Assembly (NCBI RefSeq): GCF_021191635.1
Contig: NZ_JAIWPR010000008.1
Span: 1 to 64,000 of the forward strand
Length of the DNA stretch: 64,000 bases
Origin: Alterluteimonas quercicellularis
GTDB lineage: Bacteria > Pseudomonadota > Gammaproteobacteria > Xanthomonadales > Xanthomonadaceae
Reading direction: 5' to 3'
A program made the translations under genes and the position numbers. The notes beneath the pieces were generated by a model. That model was given only the letters and a program-made list of their open reading frames with translations, did not search any database and was not told the origin of the DNA. Numbering within the stretch: position 1 is the stretch's first letter; each line of letters opens with the position of its first letter. Shown here one piece after another: positions 53,895 through 62,846 of this stretch.

Positions 53895-54779
53895 ATGATT
53901 AAGTTTACGGACAACGATATTTTTAGATTGGATGAACGCTTTGCACAGGAAGACATCCCATTCCACGCTCGCCCTCTCCGCGCAGCAATAGAGCTTCTAG
54001 GTGAACAGTTTTCCATCGGAGTTGGCGGCAACCCCCAAGTGCGTGAAATTGAGCAAGCATACGAGCGGCTAATTCCTGAAGTGAAATTCACTTGGCCAGG
54101 CATGGGGACAGGCTTAGCCGCATCGGTGGATCGCGTCAAGAAAGTAACGATTGGCATCGCCTTTGGGACTGTCAACCTAACTGTCAGTAAGGGATTGGGC
54201 TTTTCGAATCATCAGGAATGGGTGACCTGGTGTCGCGGCGACCGCAAGATCACGGAAAGATCAGCATTTGCTTTTGCTGACATGTACGACCTCGTGTACG
54301 GCATTAGTCAGGTGGCAGCCCAACATAAAAACACTTCGACATTCTGGGGTCTTGCCGCCAAGCAACTGAAACTGGTCGCCGAAAGTCTTTCTCAGTCCGG
54401 CTCAATTGGCAGCGCGGTGCTGCAACCCATCTGCCTGACTGCCGAACTGGCCATAAAAGGCACGTTGTTGCATCTTGGTGTGCCGGAGAGGGATTTGAAA
54501 AATCCAAAACTATTCAGCCATGACCTGAATAAGCTTGGTGAAAAAATGTCAAAAGATAGCAGCCATAGAGACGACCTATTACTCTTGCACGCGCTGGGCA
54601 AATTTCCTCATTATGTAGATGAGCGCTACAGAGAAACACAACGAACCCGACTTGAAATTATTTCCTTGGCCTTGGATGCTCAGTTTATCGCAGCTTCGGC
54701 CGTGAGGCGTATTTCTGGCGTGGACATGGAAAGTCAGATGGAAGCTGCGATAGGCCCTCGTGGAAATTTATTCCCATGA
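53895..54779 (+). CDS. HEPN-like hypothetical protein
   Basis: A 294-aa protein in A/T-rich sequence. I do not recognise the N-terminal 150 residues (DERFAQEDIPFHARPLRAAIELLGEQF, VKFTWPGMGTGLAASVDRVKKVTIGIAFGTVNL, HQEWVTWCRGDRKITERSAF). The C-terminal half resembles a HEPN helical domain: CLTAELAIKGTLLHLGVPERDL..FSHDLNKLGEKM, then LLHALGKFPHYVDERYRETQRTRLEIISLALDAQFIAASAV. The RX4-6H ribonuclease motif is not evident, so it may be a non-catalytic HEPN. AGGA precedes the ATG. It stands alone on its strand near a RelA/SpoT-like gene; a defence or abortive-infection role is plausible but unproven. Confidence 0.7.
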   Translation: MIKFTDNDIFRLDERFAQEDIPFHARPLRAAIELLGEQFSIGVGGNPQVREIEQAYERLIPEVKFTWPGMGTGLAASVDRVKKVTIGIAFGTVNLTVSKGLGFSNHQEWVTWCRGDRKITERSAFAFADMYDLVYGISQVAAQHKNTSTFWGLAAKQLKLVAESLSQSGSIGSAVLQPICLTAELAIKGTLLHLGVPERDLKNPKLFSHDLNKLGEKMSKDSSHRDDLLLLHALGKFPHYVDERYRETQRTRLEIISLALDAQFIAASAVRRISGVDMESQMEAAIGPRGNLFP

Positions 54780-55271
54780 ACCAACGCAACCAGACACACC
54801 TTCCAGCGGACAACGCGCGTGCCGGATTAGCGCGCGATCATCGTGCGACTAGCGGCTGCAACAGCCTTAGAGGTCACATGGCGACAGTTGGCGGCATGGG
54901 TGACCTCACTCTCTGCATACGCATCGCACCATGCGCGCAGCCGTGGCCCGCCGGCGTTGACGGCGTGCAGCGGGCGCCCTCGCCCGTCATTGACGCCATC
55001 TTCGGCCTGCCGGCGCTCGCCGCTTGTGGCGCCGCTGCCCCGACACCGGTAGTGACGCGGCCGAATTCGCACGGCGACGGCCGCCGCGGCAGGGCGTGCG
55101 GCCGCCGTATCCTCACCGGCAAAGCGCAAACCCCAGATCGGACAGCGAGGGCAACGAGGTGACGCGGCCACAGTCAAGGTTCCGGGCCGATCATTAGTTC
55201 TAGGGTGGCGCCGTTGGTGATGTCGCGGTGGCGAACGCCGCCACGCTTGCTGGTGGCTCCCGACCCGGGCG
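54780..55271. other. GC-rich gap, no supported gene
   Basis: Composition jumps back to GC-rich here. The minus strand is open in places and one frame ends EVTHAANCRHVTSKAVAAASRTMIAR, but there is no ribosome site, no family match and no consistent third-codon pattern; it may be the residue of a degraded mobile gene. Confidence 0.3.
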
Positions 55272-55472
55272 TCATGGCGCCTGCCCCTCTGGCGAGGCGC
55301 GATCCCGAAGCGCGAGACGCTCCGGCGACAGCGCGCCATTGCGATAGGCGAGCTCGATCATCTCCTCGAAGAAGTCGACCTTCGCGGCGGTGCTCAACCC
55401 GATCCAGGCCCGCAGTTGGGCCGGCTCGGCATCCTCGAAAATGAAGTCGACCCGGTAGTACTGGTAGTCCAT
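55272..55472 (-). CDS. Small hypothetical protein
   Basis: A 66-aa acidic protein, MDYQYYRVDFIFEDAEPAQLRAWIGLSTAAKVDFFEEMIELAYRNGAL plus a basic tail. The AWxxLxxAxKxxFFEEMIELAYRxGAL block resembles small antitoxin-like proteins seen widely in proteobacterial islands, but I cannot name the family. Start ATG 55472 has no good ribosome site; the same frame is open 40 codons further upstream without a better start. Confidence 0.45.
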   Translation of the reverse strand: MDYQYYRVDFIFEDAEPAQLRAWIGLSTAAKVDFFEEMIELAYRNGALSPERLALRDRASPEGQAP

Positions 55473-55745
55473 TGGCTGCGCATAGTATGCGCATGCCTCC
55501 GAGTTGGCATGAAAGCAAATGCGTTCAGAGACTGAGAGGCGCGACTTTCGGGGACGGAAATCCCGCAACAAATCCACCGCGCGATCACACATGGGTGCCC
55601 CGTTGCGTATCGAAGCTGGACGCAGCCAGACAATTTACTGCCCCAACGTGACTACCGTTCCCACAGCACCTAATCTGCTCCATACTTGGCAGCAGTACTG
55701 CATTAGACACTTCAGCAGACGCTAAGGATCAGACAGGAGTCAACT

Positions 55746-56777
55746 ATGCCGTGGGCCATTCCCGCATACAGCAAGAGCGAAGTCGATCGCGCTGGCAAAG
55801 CATTAATCAATCCATCCATTACTACAAATGAGTTGCAGCATGCTCTGGCCGTTATGAATAATTGGCGAGCCTCACATAGCTTCCCCCTCAACACCATGCA
55901 GGTAGGACTGAGAAGGCGTGCGAAGCAGATTGATAATAATGCACTTATCGCACAGCGCATTAAGCGAATGAATTCCATTGAGATGAAGCTCCGGCGCTAC
56001 CCAACAATGAAAATGTCACAGATGCAGGACATTGGGGGCTGTCGCGCGGTCGTAAAGAATGTAGCGCAAGTGAGAGCCCTTGCAATTGCCCACCAAGAAT
56101 CCTCTGTTAAGCACGCGCTTTTAAGAACAGACGACTACCTAAAAACTCCCAAAGATTCTGGATATCGCGGAATTCATTTAATATATCGCTATTTCAGCGA
56201 CCGAAGCGAAAGTTACAATGGATTATCGATTGAAATTCAATTACGCTCTCTACTTCAACATGCCTGGGCAACCGCTGTAGAAACAGTTGGAACATTCTTA
56301 AAACAATCATTAAAGTCCAGCCAGGGGCACGAGGAATGGCTGCGATTTTTCACAGTAATGAGTTCGGCAATCGCTTTGCGCGAACGAACTGCCGTCGTTC
56401 CAAACACACCCTCAGCTCGCCGCGATCTCGTCAACGAATTGAGAGAATTGGCGAGCGCACTTGATGTCAAGCGGCGACTTCAAGCCTATGGAGACACCCT
56501 TAAAGCACTTGATGAAAGTTCCGTGGCAGACGGGCAATACTTTCTTATGACTCTAGATCCTCGTGCAGATACTGTAACTGTCAGAAGCTATCACAGAACA
56601 GACCTAGAGCACGCAACGAACGACTATCTCCGTATAGAGAGGTCTTTGGATGATTCCACCGGAGCGGAAGCTGTACTTGTATCAGTCGACTCGATTTCAG
56701 CACTTAAGAAAGCATATCCAAATTACTTCTTGGATACGAGAGCGTTTATTACCGCCCTTGATCAAGCACTAAAATGA
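55746..56777 (+). CDS. Stand-alone RelA/SpoT-domain alarmone synthetase
   Basis: A 343-aa protein in A/T-rich sequence. Residues 55-185 are a RelA/SpoT nucleotidyltransferase domain with all key motifs: RIKRMNSIEMKLRR (ATP/GTP-binding R and K), MQDIGGCRAVV (catalytic Asp), DDYLKTPKDSGYRGIHLIY (G-loop Tyr) and EIQLRSLLQHAWA (catalytic Glu, then His). No hydrolase, TGS or ACT domain. The C-terminal 150 residues are unassigned, possibly a substrate- or partner-binding part. Such solitary synthetases make (p)ppGpp or related nucleotides, or modify tRNA as toxSAS toxins and phage-triggered CapRel systems do. AGGAG lies 7 bases before the ATG. No antitoxin is evident. Confidence 0.87.
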   Translation: MPWAIPAYSKSEVDRAGKALINPSITTNELQHALAVMNNWRASHSFPLNTMQVGLRRRAKQIDNNALIAQRIKRMNSIEMKLRRYPTMKMSQMQDIGGCRAVVKNVAQVRALAIAHQESSVKHALLRTDDYLKTPKDSGYRGIHLIYRYFSDRSESYNGLSIEIQLRSLLQHAWATAVETVGTFLKQSLKSSQGHEEWLRFFTVMSSAIALRERTAVVPNTPSARRDLVNELRELASALDVKRRLQAYGDTLKALDESSVADGQYFLMTLDPRADTVTVRSYHRTDLEHATNDYLRIERSLDDSTGAEAVLVSVDSISALKKAYPNYFLDTRAFITALDQALK

Positions 56778-57022
56778 TCAGCCACGCCTCCCAGCCACTC
56801 CGCCACGAACAACCCTATTGCTAGTCGCGATTTCTCGGCCGCGACTTAACGTGTACAAATTCCGTTACCTCCTCAAACACCGCGGTTCCGCCTCCCGCAT
56901 GAAGATGCCCAGCGTCATCGACCCCGCACCCTTGAATGCGATCGGCCGGCGCTCGAAGTCCTCGCGGCTGCCGGCTGTGCCGGCGATGCCGAGGCGGCTG
57001 CTCGTGTGCGGTGGTAAAGGCG

Positions 57023-57045
57023 TGTCGCGCGCGAGCGCGCTCCTA
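57023..57045. repeat. Single REP-like repeat
   Basis: One inverted-orientation copy 20 bases after the LuxR-type regulator's stop (minus strand), at the right border of the A/T-rich island. No paired copy nearby. Confidence 0.7.
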
Positions 57046-57065
57046 CGAAAGCGCCGCGGGCGCGC

Positions 57066-57704
57066 TCAGGCCTCGCCCTCCGGCTCCAGCGCCTTCACCA
57101 GCACCGCGGCCTGGGTGCGGCTGTGGCATTCCAGCTTCTTCAGGATCGCGGTGACGTGCACCTTCACCGTGTTCTCGGCCAGCCCCAGCTCGTAGGCGAT
57201 CTGCTTGTTGAGCAGGCCGTCGGCGAGGCACATCAGCACCCGGAACTGTTGCGGGGTCAGCTGGGCGAGGCGGGTGGCGAGCTGGGCGTCGGCCTCGGAG
57301 CGCTCGGCGGTCAGCGGCGGGAACCACTCGCCGCCGTCGAGCACGGCGCCCACCGCCGCGCCGATGGTCTCGGCCGGCGAGGACTTGGGGATGAAGCCGG
57401 CGGCGCCGAACTGCTGGGTGCGCCGGATCGTGCGCGGGTGGTCGTTGGAGGAGATGACCACCACCGGCACCTCGGGCCGCTCGCCGCGCAGGTGCACGAG
57501 CGAGGACAGCCCGCGCGCGCCCGGCATCGCCAGGTCCAGCAGCACCAAGTCGAGCTCGGGGTGCGCCGCCAGCGCGGCGACCAGCGCGGAGGCGCTGGCG
57601 GCCTCGACCGCGCGCACGCCCGGCAGCGCCTCGCGCAGCGCATGCAGCACCGCGGCGCGGAACAGCGGGTGGTCGTCGGCGACGAGGATGGTGGGCGCGT
57701 CCAT
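57066..57704 (-). CDS. LuxR-type (NarL-like) response regulator
   Basis: A 212-aa two-domain regulator. The receiver (1-120) has ILVADDHPLFR, LVLLDLAMPG with the phospho-Asp, VVISSNDH and FIPKSS (Lys). The C-terminal HTH_LuxR (145-205) has LTPQQFRVLMCLADGLLNKQIAYELGLAENTVKVHVTAILKKL. It is the type of regulator that partners NahK/ErcS-family hybrid kinases, one of which is at 42.4-45.0 kb, so they may form a pair at a distance. It follows the QEGLA gene by 31 bases on the same strand. Confidence 0.93.
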   Translation of the reverse strand: MDAPTILVADDHPLFRAAVLHALREALPGVRAVEAASASALVAALAAHPELDLVLLDLAMPGARGLSSLVHLRGERPEVPVVVISSNDHPRTIRRTQQFGAAGFIPKSSPAETIGAAVGAVLDGGEWFPPLTAERSEADAQLATRLAQLTPQQFRVLMCLADGLLNKQIAYELGLAENTVKVHVTAILKKLECHSRTQAAVLVKALEPEGEA

Positions 57705-57735
57705 GCCGGCAGTGTCGCCGAAGCCGCGGGCACGG

Positions 57736-58974
57736 TCATCCCGCCGGCGCCAGCCGGTCGAGGCGGATGCGGTTGGCGAACAGCGAGAAGGCCAGCATGC
57801 CGGCCAGGCCGTTGGCGCGCGCCACCCACGGCGGCAGCCAGTGCGGCGGCACCAGGGTGCCGTCGTCGAACAGCGGCTCGAAGCGCTCGACGTCCTCCAG
57901 CGTCATCTTGCCGGCGAACAGCAGCCGGCACAGCCGCAGCCGGCCGGCGGCCAGCGCGCGGCGGAAGAAGGTGTGCACGTCGACCAGGCCGCGCAGGTAC
58001 ACGGTGTCCTTGGTGAACGCCGAACCGCCCTCCACCGGCACCCCGCGGAACACGCGCTGGGCCGAGGCGAAGCTCTCCGCCGCGGTCTGCCCGGCGTCGA
58101 GGAAGTAGCGGTAGACCTCGACGAAGTCCGCGCCGCCCTGCGCCAGCGCCACCGCCTCGATGCGCAGGCCGATGCGCTTGAGCCGCTCGATGTCGATGTT
58201 GCCGGTGATCTGCTCGGCGAACGTGGCCAGCCCCTCCTGCACCGCGGTGATCCGCGGCGAGGACATCGCCAGGCTGCCCAGCACCGGCTGCTCGCGGCCG
58301 TTGAGCGCGGTCAGCGAATGCACCAGCGCCTCGTGCTGCAGCAGCTGGTGGCGGTCGTAGTCGCTGTAGGCGGCGCCGGCGCGCAGGCGGATGCGGTAGG
58401 CGCCGGCGGCGGCCTTGGCGATCAGCTCCGGGTCCAGCTCCACCTGCACGATGCGGCCGCCGAAGAAGCCGTCCAGCTCGGCCTGCAGCCACAGCTGCAG
58501 CGCGGTGGCCGAGATCTCCACCTGTTCCGCCGGCGCCAGCAGCGCGCGGTCGAGCTCGTCGGCGATGCCGATGAAGTGGCGCGCGGCGTCGCGCGCGGTG
58601 AGGTCGCCGCCGGGCAGCGGGTCGTCGGGATCGCCGTACAGCGCGCGGGCGTGCGCGCCGGCGGCCGCGGTGCCGAGCGATTCCAGCATCTGCGCGGCCA
58701 CCGCCCACTGGCGGGCGGAATCGACGAGGTAGGCGCCCAGCGGGTGCGCGGGATCGGCGGCGGCGGCGATCGCGTCCAGCTCGTGCCGCGCCTCGGCGAA
58801 GTCGTGCCGCGGGTAGGCCACGCGCGGCAGGACCAGGCGCCCGGCGAGGGCCGCGTCCAGGAAGTCGCGCTGCACGCGCGCCGGCCAGCTGGACAGCGCC
58901 AGCACCCGGATGCCGCGCGCGGCGGCGATCAGGCGCCGGTCGAGCGCGGCGTGGTGGGCGACGGCATCGGGCAT
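57736..58974 (-). CDS. QEGLA-motif putative metallopeptidase
   Basis: A 412-aa protein of the family annotated as flavohemoglobin expression-modulating QEGLA-motif protein (DUF1704, related to tyrosine-tubulin-type carboxypeptidases). LLQHEALVHSLTALNG contains HEXXH-like HEALVH, and VQEGLATFAEQITGNI gives the name motif. Start ATG 58974 has GGAA about 7 bases upstream; ATG 58989 is the alternative. The cellular role is not established. First gene of a pair with the LuxR-type regulator. Confidence 0.88.
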   Translation of the reverse strand: MPDAVAHHAALDRRLIAAARGIRVLALSSWPARVQRDFLDAALAGRLVLPRVAYPRHDFAEARHELDAIAAAADPAHPLGAYLVDSARQWAVAAQMLESLGTAAAGAHARALYGDPDDPLPGGDLTARDAARHFIGIADELDRALLAPAEQVEISATALQLWLQAELDGFFGGRIVQVELDPELIAKAAAGAYRIRLRAGAAYSDYDRHQLLQHEALVHSLTALNGREQPVLGSLAMSSPRITAVQEGLATFAEQITGNIDIERLKRIGLRIEAVALAQGGADFVEVYRYFLDAGQTAAESFASAQRVFRGVPVEGGSAFTKDTVYLRGLVDVHTFFRRALAAGRLRLCRLLFAGKMTLEDVERFEPLFDDGTLVPPHWLPPWVARANGLAGMLAFSLFANRIRLDRLAPAG

Positions 58975-59088
58975 CGGCGGATTCCGCATCGGCGTTGCGC
59001 GCACGCTAGCCGATTGCGGCGCGCGGCTCCAACGCGCCCCCTGCCGGTCCCATCGACGCGAGGCCGCATCATCGCCTACGCTCCCGCC

Positions 59089-60324
59089 ATGCGCTCGTTC
59101 CTCCGCGGTGCCTTCCTCGCCCTGCTGCTGGCCCTGGGCGCCTGCAGCAGCATCCCCTACGAGCGTTCCGGCACGCTGCCGGCGGCGGCGCGCCCGCCCG
59201 ACGGCTCCCCGGAGCGCGCGGCCCTCAACGCCCGGGTCTACGACGCCGCGGCCGGCTACGTGCAGCGGCTGTTCTACCGCGAGGACCTCGGCGGCGTGGA
59301 CTTCGCCGCGCAGGCGGCCGCGCGCCGCGACGCGGCGCTGGCCCAGGCCGACGAGACCGGCTTCTACGCGGAGCTGGGGGCGCTGCTGGACCTGCTGGAC
59401 GACGACCACACCTACGCGCGCGGACCGACCGAGCGCGCGCGCTACGCGGCGCGCAAGGCCGGCGAGGCGCAGGACGGCTACGGCATGGTGCTGACCGTGG
59501 TCGGCGAGGACTGGCTTGTGGCGATGGTGCGGCCGGGCACGCCCGCGGCCGAAGCCGGCGTGCTGCCGGGCTGGGAGGTGCTGCGCATCGACGGCCGCCC
59601 GGTGCAGGCCGCGGCCCCGCCGCTGGCCGGGCGCACCGACGAGGTGGTGTTCCTCGACGAGGCCGGCGCCGAGCGCACCCTGGCCCTGGCCGCACGCACC
59701 CTGCCGCCGCTGCCGCGGCGCGAGGCGCGGCGCCTGGAGGGCGACGTCGCCTACCTGCGCTTCGACGACTTCGACAAGCCCACCCTCGACTGGTTCTCGG
59801 AGCAGATGCGGGCGCTGGCCGAAGCGCCGCCCTCGGGGCTGGTGCTGGACCTGCGCCGCAACGGCGGCGGCTCGATCGACGCCGCCGCGCTGGTGCATGC
59901 CTTTCTCTATCCGCAGCGGCAGGAATTCGCGGTGCTGGAGGGGCGCCTGATCGACCGGCGCCTGTACGCGCCCGCCCCCGCGCACCCCTACGACGGGCCG
60001 CTGGCGGTGCTGACCGGCCCGGCCTCGGCCAGCGCATCGGAGCTGCTGGCCGCGCGCGTGCAGGAGACCGGGCGCGGCCAGGTGGTGGGCCAGCGCACCC
60101 GCGGCGCCGTGGTCGGCACCCGCGGCATCGACCTGCCCGACGGCGGCCTGCTGCACGTGGGCATGATCGTCATGACCACCGCCGGCGGCCGCGCCCTCGA
60201 GAAGACGGGGGTGACGCCGGACGTGGCGGTGGAGATCGACTGGCGCGCGGTGCGCGAAGGGCGCGACCCGGAGCTGGCGGCCGCGCTGGCGGCGCTGGCC
60301 GCGCGCGCGGCGCTGGAAGGCTGA
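59089..60324 (+). CDS. S41-family peptidase lipoprotein
   Basis: A 411-aa periplasmic lipoprotein: lipobox LGAC (Cys19), helical N-terminal part with LLDLLDDDHTYARG, a PDZ domain (about 130-205; GMVLTVVGEDWLVAMVRPGTPAAEAGVLPGWEVLRIDG) and the S41 catalytic core (220-400) with VAYLRFDDFDK, LVLDLRRNGGGSID and TGPASASASELLAARV (nucleophilic Ser). The general-base Lys normally found in GxxTxGKG is absent: the site reads GQRTRGAVVG. It may use another base or be inactive. Divergent from the QEGLA gene. Confidence 0.87.
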   Translation: MRSFLRGAFLALLLALGACSSIPYERSGTLPAAARPPDGSPERAALNARVYDAAAGYVQRLFYREDLGGVDFAAQAAARRDAALAQADETGFYAELGALLDLLDDDHTYARGPTERARYAARKAGEAQDGYGMVLTVVGEDWLVAMVRPGTPAAEAGVLPGWEVLRIDGRPVQAAAPPLAGRTDEVVFLDEAGAERTLALAARTLPPLPRREARRLEGDVAYLRFDDFDKPTLDWFSEQMRALAEAPPSGLVLDLRRNGGGSIDAAALVHAFLYPQRQEFAVLEGRLIDRRLYAPAPAHPYDGPLAVLTGPASASASELLAARVQETGRGQVVGQRTRGAVVGTRGIDLPDGGLLHVGMIVMTTAGGRALEKTGVTPDVAVEIDWRAVREGRDPELAAALAALAARAALEG

Positions 60325-60342
60325 CGCGCGCGCAGCGTGCGG

Positions 60343-61413
60343 CTAGCGCCGCCGCCGGCCCCCAGGCGGGGGGGCGGGGGCGCGCCGGCGCGCGGCGAGC
60401 TGGCGCGCGGCCTCGGCCACCTCGTCGCGCAGCTTGAGGTAGCCGGCGTAGCGGGCGGCGTCCAGCGTGCCGGCCTCCAGCGCGGCGCGCACCGCGCAGC
60501 CGGGCTCGTCGAGATGGCGGCAGTCGCGGAAGCGGCAGGCCTCGGCCAGCGCCTCCACGTCGGCGAAGTTGCCGCCCAGGTCCTCCTCGCCCGTCGGCTT
60601 CAGCTCGCGCATGCCGGGCGTGTCGATGAGGCAGGCGCCGGACGGCAGCGGGATCAGCGCGCGGTGGGTGGTGGTGTGGCGGCCGCGGTCGTCGCTGGCG
60701 CGGACCTCGGCGGTGCGCATGCGCTCGCGTCCGAGCAGGGTGTTGGTCAGCGTGGACTTGCCGGCGCCGGAACTGCCCACCAGCACCGCGGTGATGCCGG
60801 GGCCGAGCCAGGGCTGCAGCGCCTCGACGCTGGCGCGGTCGCGCGCGTCCACCGCCAGCACGGGCACCTCGCCGCCCAGCACCGACGACAGCGCGGCCAG
60901 CGCGGCCTGCGGGTCGGTGCCGTCGCGATCGGCCTTGGTCAGCACCACCAGCGGTTCGGCGCCGCCGCCGCGCACCAGCAGCAGGTAGCGCTCGATCCGG
61001 CGCGGGTTGAAGTCGCCGTCCAGCCCGGACACCACCAGCACCCGGTCGATGTTCGCGGCGATCACCTGCTGCCGGTAGTGCTCGCCGGCGGCGCCGCGCT
61101 TGATCACCGTGCGCCGCGGCAGCAGCGCCACGATGCGCCCCGATTCCACCAGCACCCAGTCGCCGACCGCGGCGCGCTCCTCCGGCGGGCAGCGCGCGAG
61201 CTGCCAGGCCGGCAGCGACTCGGCCGGGGCGGCGTCGCCCGGGCCGCGGCTGACCACGTAGCCGGTGCGGTGCTGCTCGACCACGCGGGCGGGCGCGGCG
61301 CCGGGGTGGGCGTCGATCGCGTCCCGCCAGGCCGCGTCCTCCACCGCGCCCGCGAACGGCCAGCCGATCGCGCGCAGCGCGTCGGATGCCGGCCCGGCGG
61401 GCGGAAGGCTCAA
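60343..61413 (-). CDS. rsgA: Ribosome small-subunit-dependent GTPase RsgA
   Basis: A 356-aa circularly permuted GTPase that assists maturation of the 30S subunit. Order: N-terminal OB domain (ARVVEQHRTGYVV.., AVGDWVLVES), G4 VVLTKAD, G1 GSSGAGKSTLTNTLLG, G2 TTTHRAL, G3 DTPGMRE, and a zinc domain CRFRDCRHLDEPGC. The only in-frame start upstream of the OB domain is TTG 61413, which overlaps the stop of an 8-codon ATG mini-ORF (61436-61410). A TAGAAT box lies at 61449-61444 on the minus strand. Confidence 0.95.
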   Translation of the reverse strand: MSLPPAGPASDALRAIGWPFAGAVEDAAWRDAIDAHPGAAPARVVEQHRTGYVVSRGPGDAAPAESLPAWQLARCPPEERAAVGDWVLVESGRIVALLPRRTVIKRGAAGEHYRQQVIAANIDRVLVVSGLDGDFNPRRIERYLLLVRGGGAEPLVVLTKADRDGTDPQAALAALSSVLGGEVPVLAVDARDRASVEALQPWLGPGITAVLVGSSGAGKSTLTNTLLGRERMRTAEVRASDDRGRHTTTHRALIPLPSGACLIDTPGMRELKPTGEEDLGGNFADVEALAEACRFRDCRHLDEPGCAVRAALEAGTLDAARYAGYLKLRDEVAEAARQLAARRRAPAPPPGGRRRR

Positions 61414-61443
61414 GCGGAGGAAGTCGGCGACGCCATGGCGCGG

Positions 61444-61449
61444 ATTCTA
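61444..61449 (-). promoter_or_regulatory. TAGAAT -10 box for rsgA
   Basis: TAGAAT on the minus strand, 31 bases before the TTG start of rsgA and 8 bases before the ATG of the mini-ORF. No clear -35. Confidence 0.4.
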
Positions 61450-61544
61450 GTGCGTGTCGCGCACCGGCGCGCGGCCGCGCGGGTTTTCCGCTAGGCTGTG
61501 GCGGCGTTTTCCCCGCGTTTTCCACCCCCATCGCCCCCGCCCCC

Positions 61545-62810
61545 ATGCCCAGCCTGAAGACCCGCGAGCGCCTGTCCGAAGTCCGTTACGAGATCCGCGG
61601 AGAACTGGCCCGGCGAGCCCGGGAGCTCGAGGCCCAGGGGCGCACGCTGATCAAGCTCAACATCGGCAATCCGGGCGCGTTCGGGTTCCGCGCGCCCGAG
61701 CACCTGCAGCGCGCGATCGCCGACCACATCCACGACACCGATCCCTACACCCACCAGCAGGGCCTGCCGGCCGCGCGCGAGGCCATCGCCGCCTTCCACC
61801 GCGCGCGCGGCGCACCCTCGGTGACCCCGGAGCGGGTGTTCGTGGGCAACGGCGTCAGCGAGCTGATCGACATCTCGCTGCGCGCGCTGCTCAACCCGGG
61901 CGACGAGGTGCTGCTGCCCTCGCCCGACTACCCGCTGTGGTCGGCGGCGACGATCCTCAACGACGGCCGCCCGGTCTACTACCGCTGCCACGCCACCCAG
62001 GGCTTCCTGCCCGACCCGGACGAGATCGAGGCGCTGGTGTCCTCGCGCACCCGCGCGATCGTGCTGATCAACCCCAACAACCCCACCGGCGCGGTCTACC
62101 CGCGCGCGCTGCTCGAGCGCATCGTCGCCATCGCCGCGAAGCACCGCCTGCTGCTGATGGTGGACGAGATCTACGACGGCGTGCTGTACGACGAGGCCCG
62201 CTTCGAGCCGCTGGCGCCGCTGGCCGGCGACCTGCCCTGCGTGTCCTTCGGCGGGCTGTCGAAGGTGCACCGCGCCTGCGGCTGGCGCGTGGGCTGGGCG
62301 GTGCTGTCGGGCGACCCGATCGCCAGCGGCGACTACCACCACGCGATGGACCTGCTGGGCGCGCTGCGCCTGTGCGCCAACGTGCCGGGCCAGTTCGCGA
62401 TCGAGGCCGCGCTGCACGGCGCCGACACCATCGGCGCGCTGTGCCGCGCCGACGGCCGGCTGTACGAGGCCCGGCGCGCGGTGATCGAGAGCTGCGCGGC
62501 CAGCGAGCACCTGACGCTGCACGCCCCCGAGGGCGCGCTGTACGCCTTCCCCGGCGTGCGCGGCGCGGCCGCCGAAGGCTTCGATGACCACGCCTTCGCG
62601 CTGGAGCTGATGGAGACCGAGGACGTGCTGGTGGTGCCCGGCTCCAGCTTCAACGTGCCCTACCGCAACCACTTCCGCGTCACCCTGCTGCCGCAGCCCG
62701 ACCAGCTGCGCGAGGTGTTCCGCCGCATCGACCGCGTGCTCGCACGGCGCGCCGAGGCCGCGGGCAAGGTGGTGCCCTTCCCGCAAGTCCCGTTGAGCGC
62801 GCATGGCTGA
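61545..62810 (+). CDS. alaA: Alanine-type aminotransferase (AlaA-like)
   Basis: A 421-aa class I PLP aminotransferase. LIKLNIGNPGAFGFRAPEHL, HDTDPYTHQQGLPAAREAI, VFVGNGVSELIDISLRALLNPGDEVLLPSPDYPLW, INPNNPTGAVY, LLLMVDEIYDGVLYD and SFGGLSKVHRACGWRVGW (PLP Lys in GLSKVHR) follow the AlaA pattern: glutamate-pyruvate transaminase supplying alanine. AlaA is known to work on pyruvate and glutamate; specificity is inferred from the NIGNP..FGF and GLSK blocks. ATG 61545 gives the normal length. Divergent from rsgA. Confidence 0.9.
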   Translation: MPSLKTRERLSEVRYEIRGELARRARELEAQGRTLIKLNIGNPGAFGFRAPEHLQRAIADHIHDTDPYTHQQGLPAAREAIAAFHRARGAPSVTPERVFVGNGVSELIDISLRALLNPGDEVLLPSPDYPLWSAATILNDGRPVYYRCHATQGFLPDPDEIEALVSSRTRAIVLINPNNPTGAVYPRALLERIVAIAAKHRLLLMVDEIYDGVLYDEARFEPLAPLAGDLPCVSFGGLSKVHRACGWRVGWAVLSGDPIASGDYHHAMDLLGALRLCANVPGQFAIEAALHGADTIGALCRADGRLYEARRAVIESCAASEHLTLHAPEGALYAFPGVRGAAAEGFDDHAFALELMETEDVLVVPGSSFNVPYRNHFRVTLLPQPDQLREVFRRIDRVLARRAEAAGKVVPFPQVPLSAHG

Positions 62811-62846
62811 GCGGCCGCGCCCGCGCGGGACAGGCGAGGCGGCGCG

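Noticed and set aside
54827-55339. Minus-strand 170-codon gene
   Set aside because: No ribosome site, no family match, low-complexity Arg-rich translation; treated as an unassigned gap.
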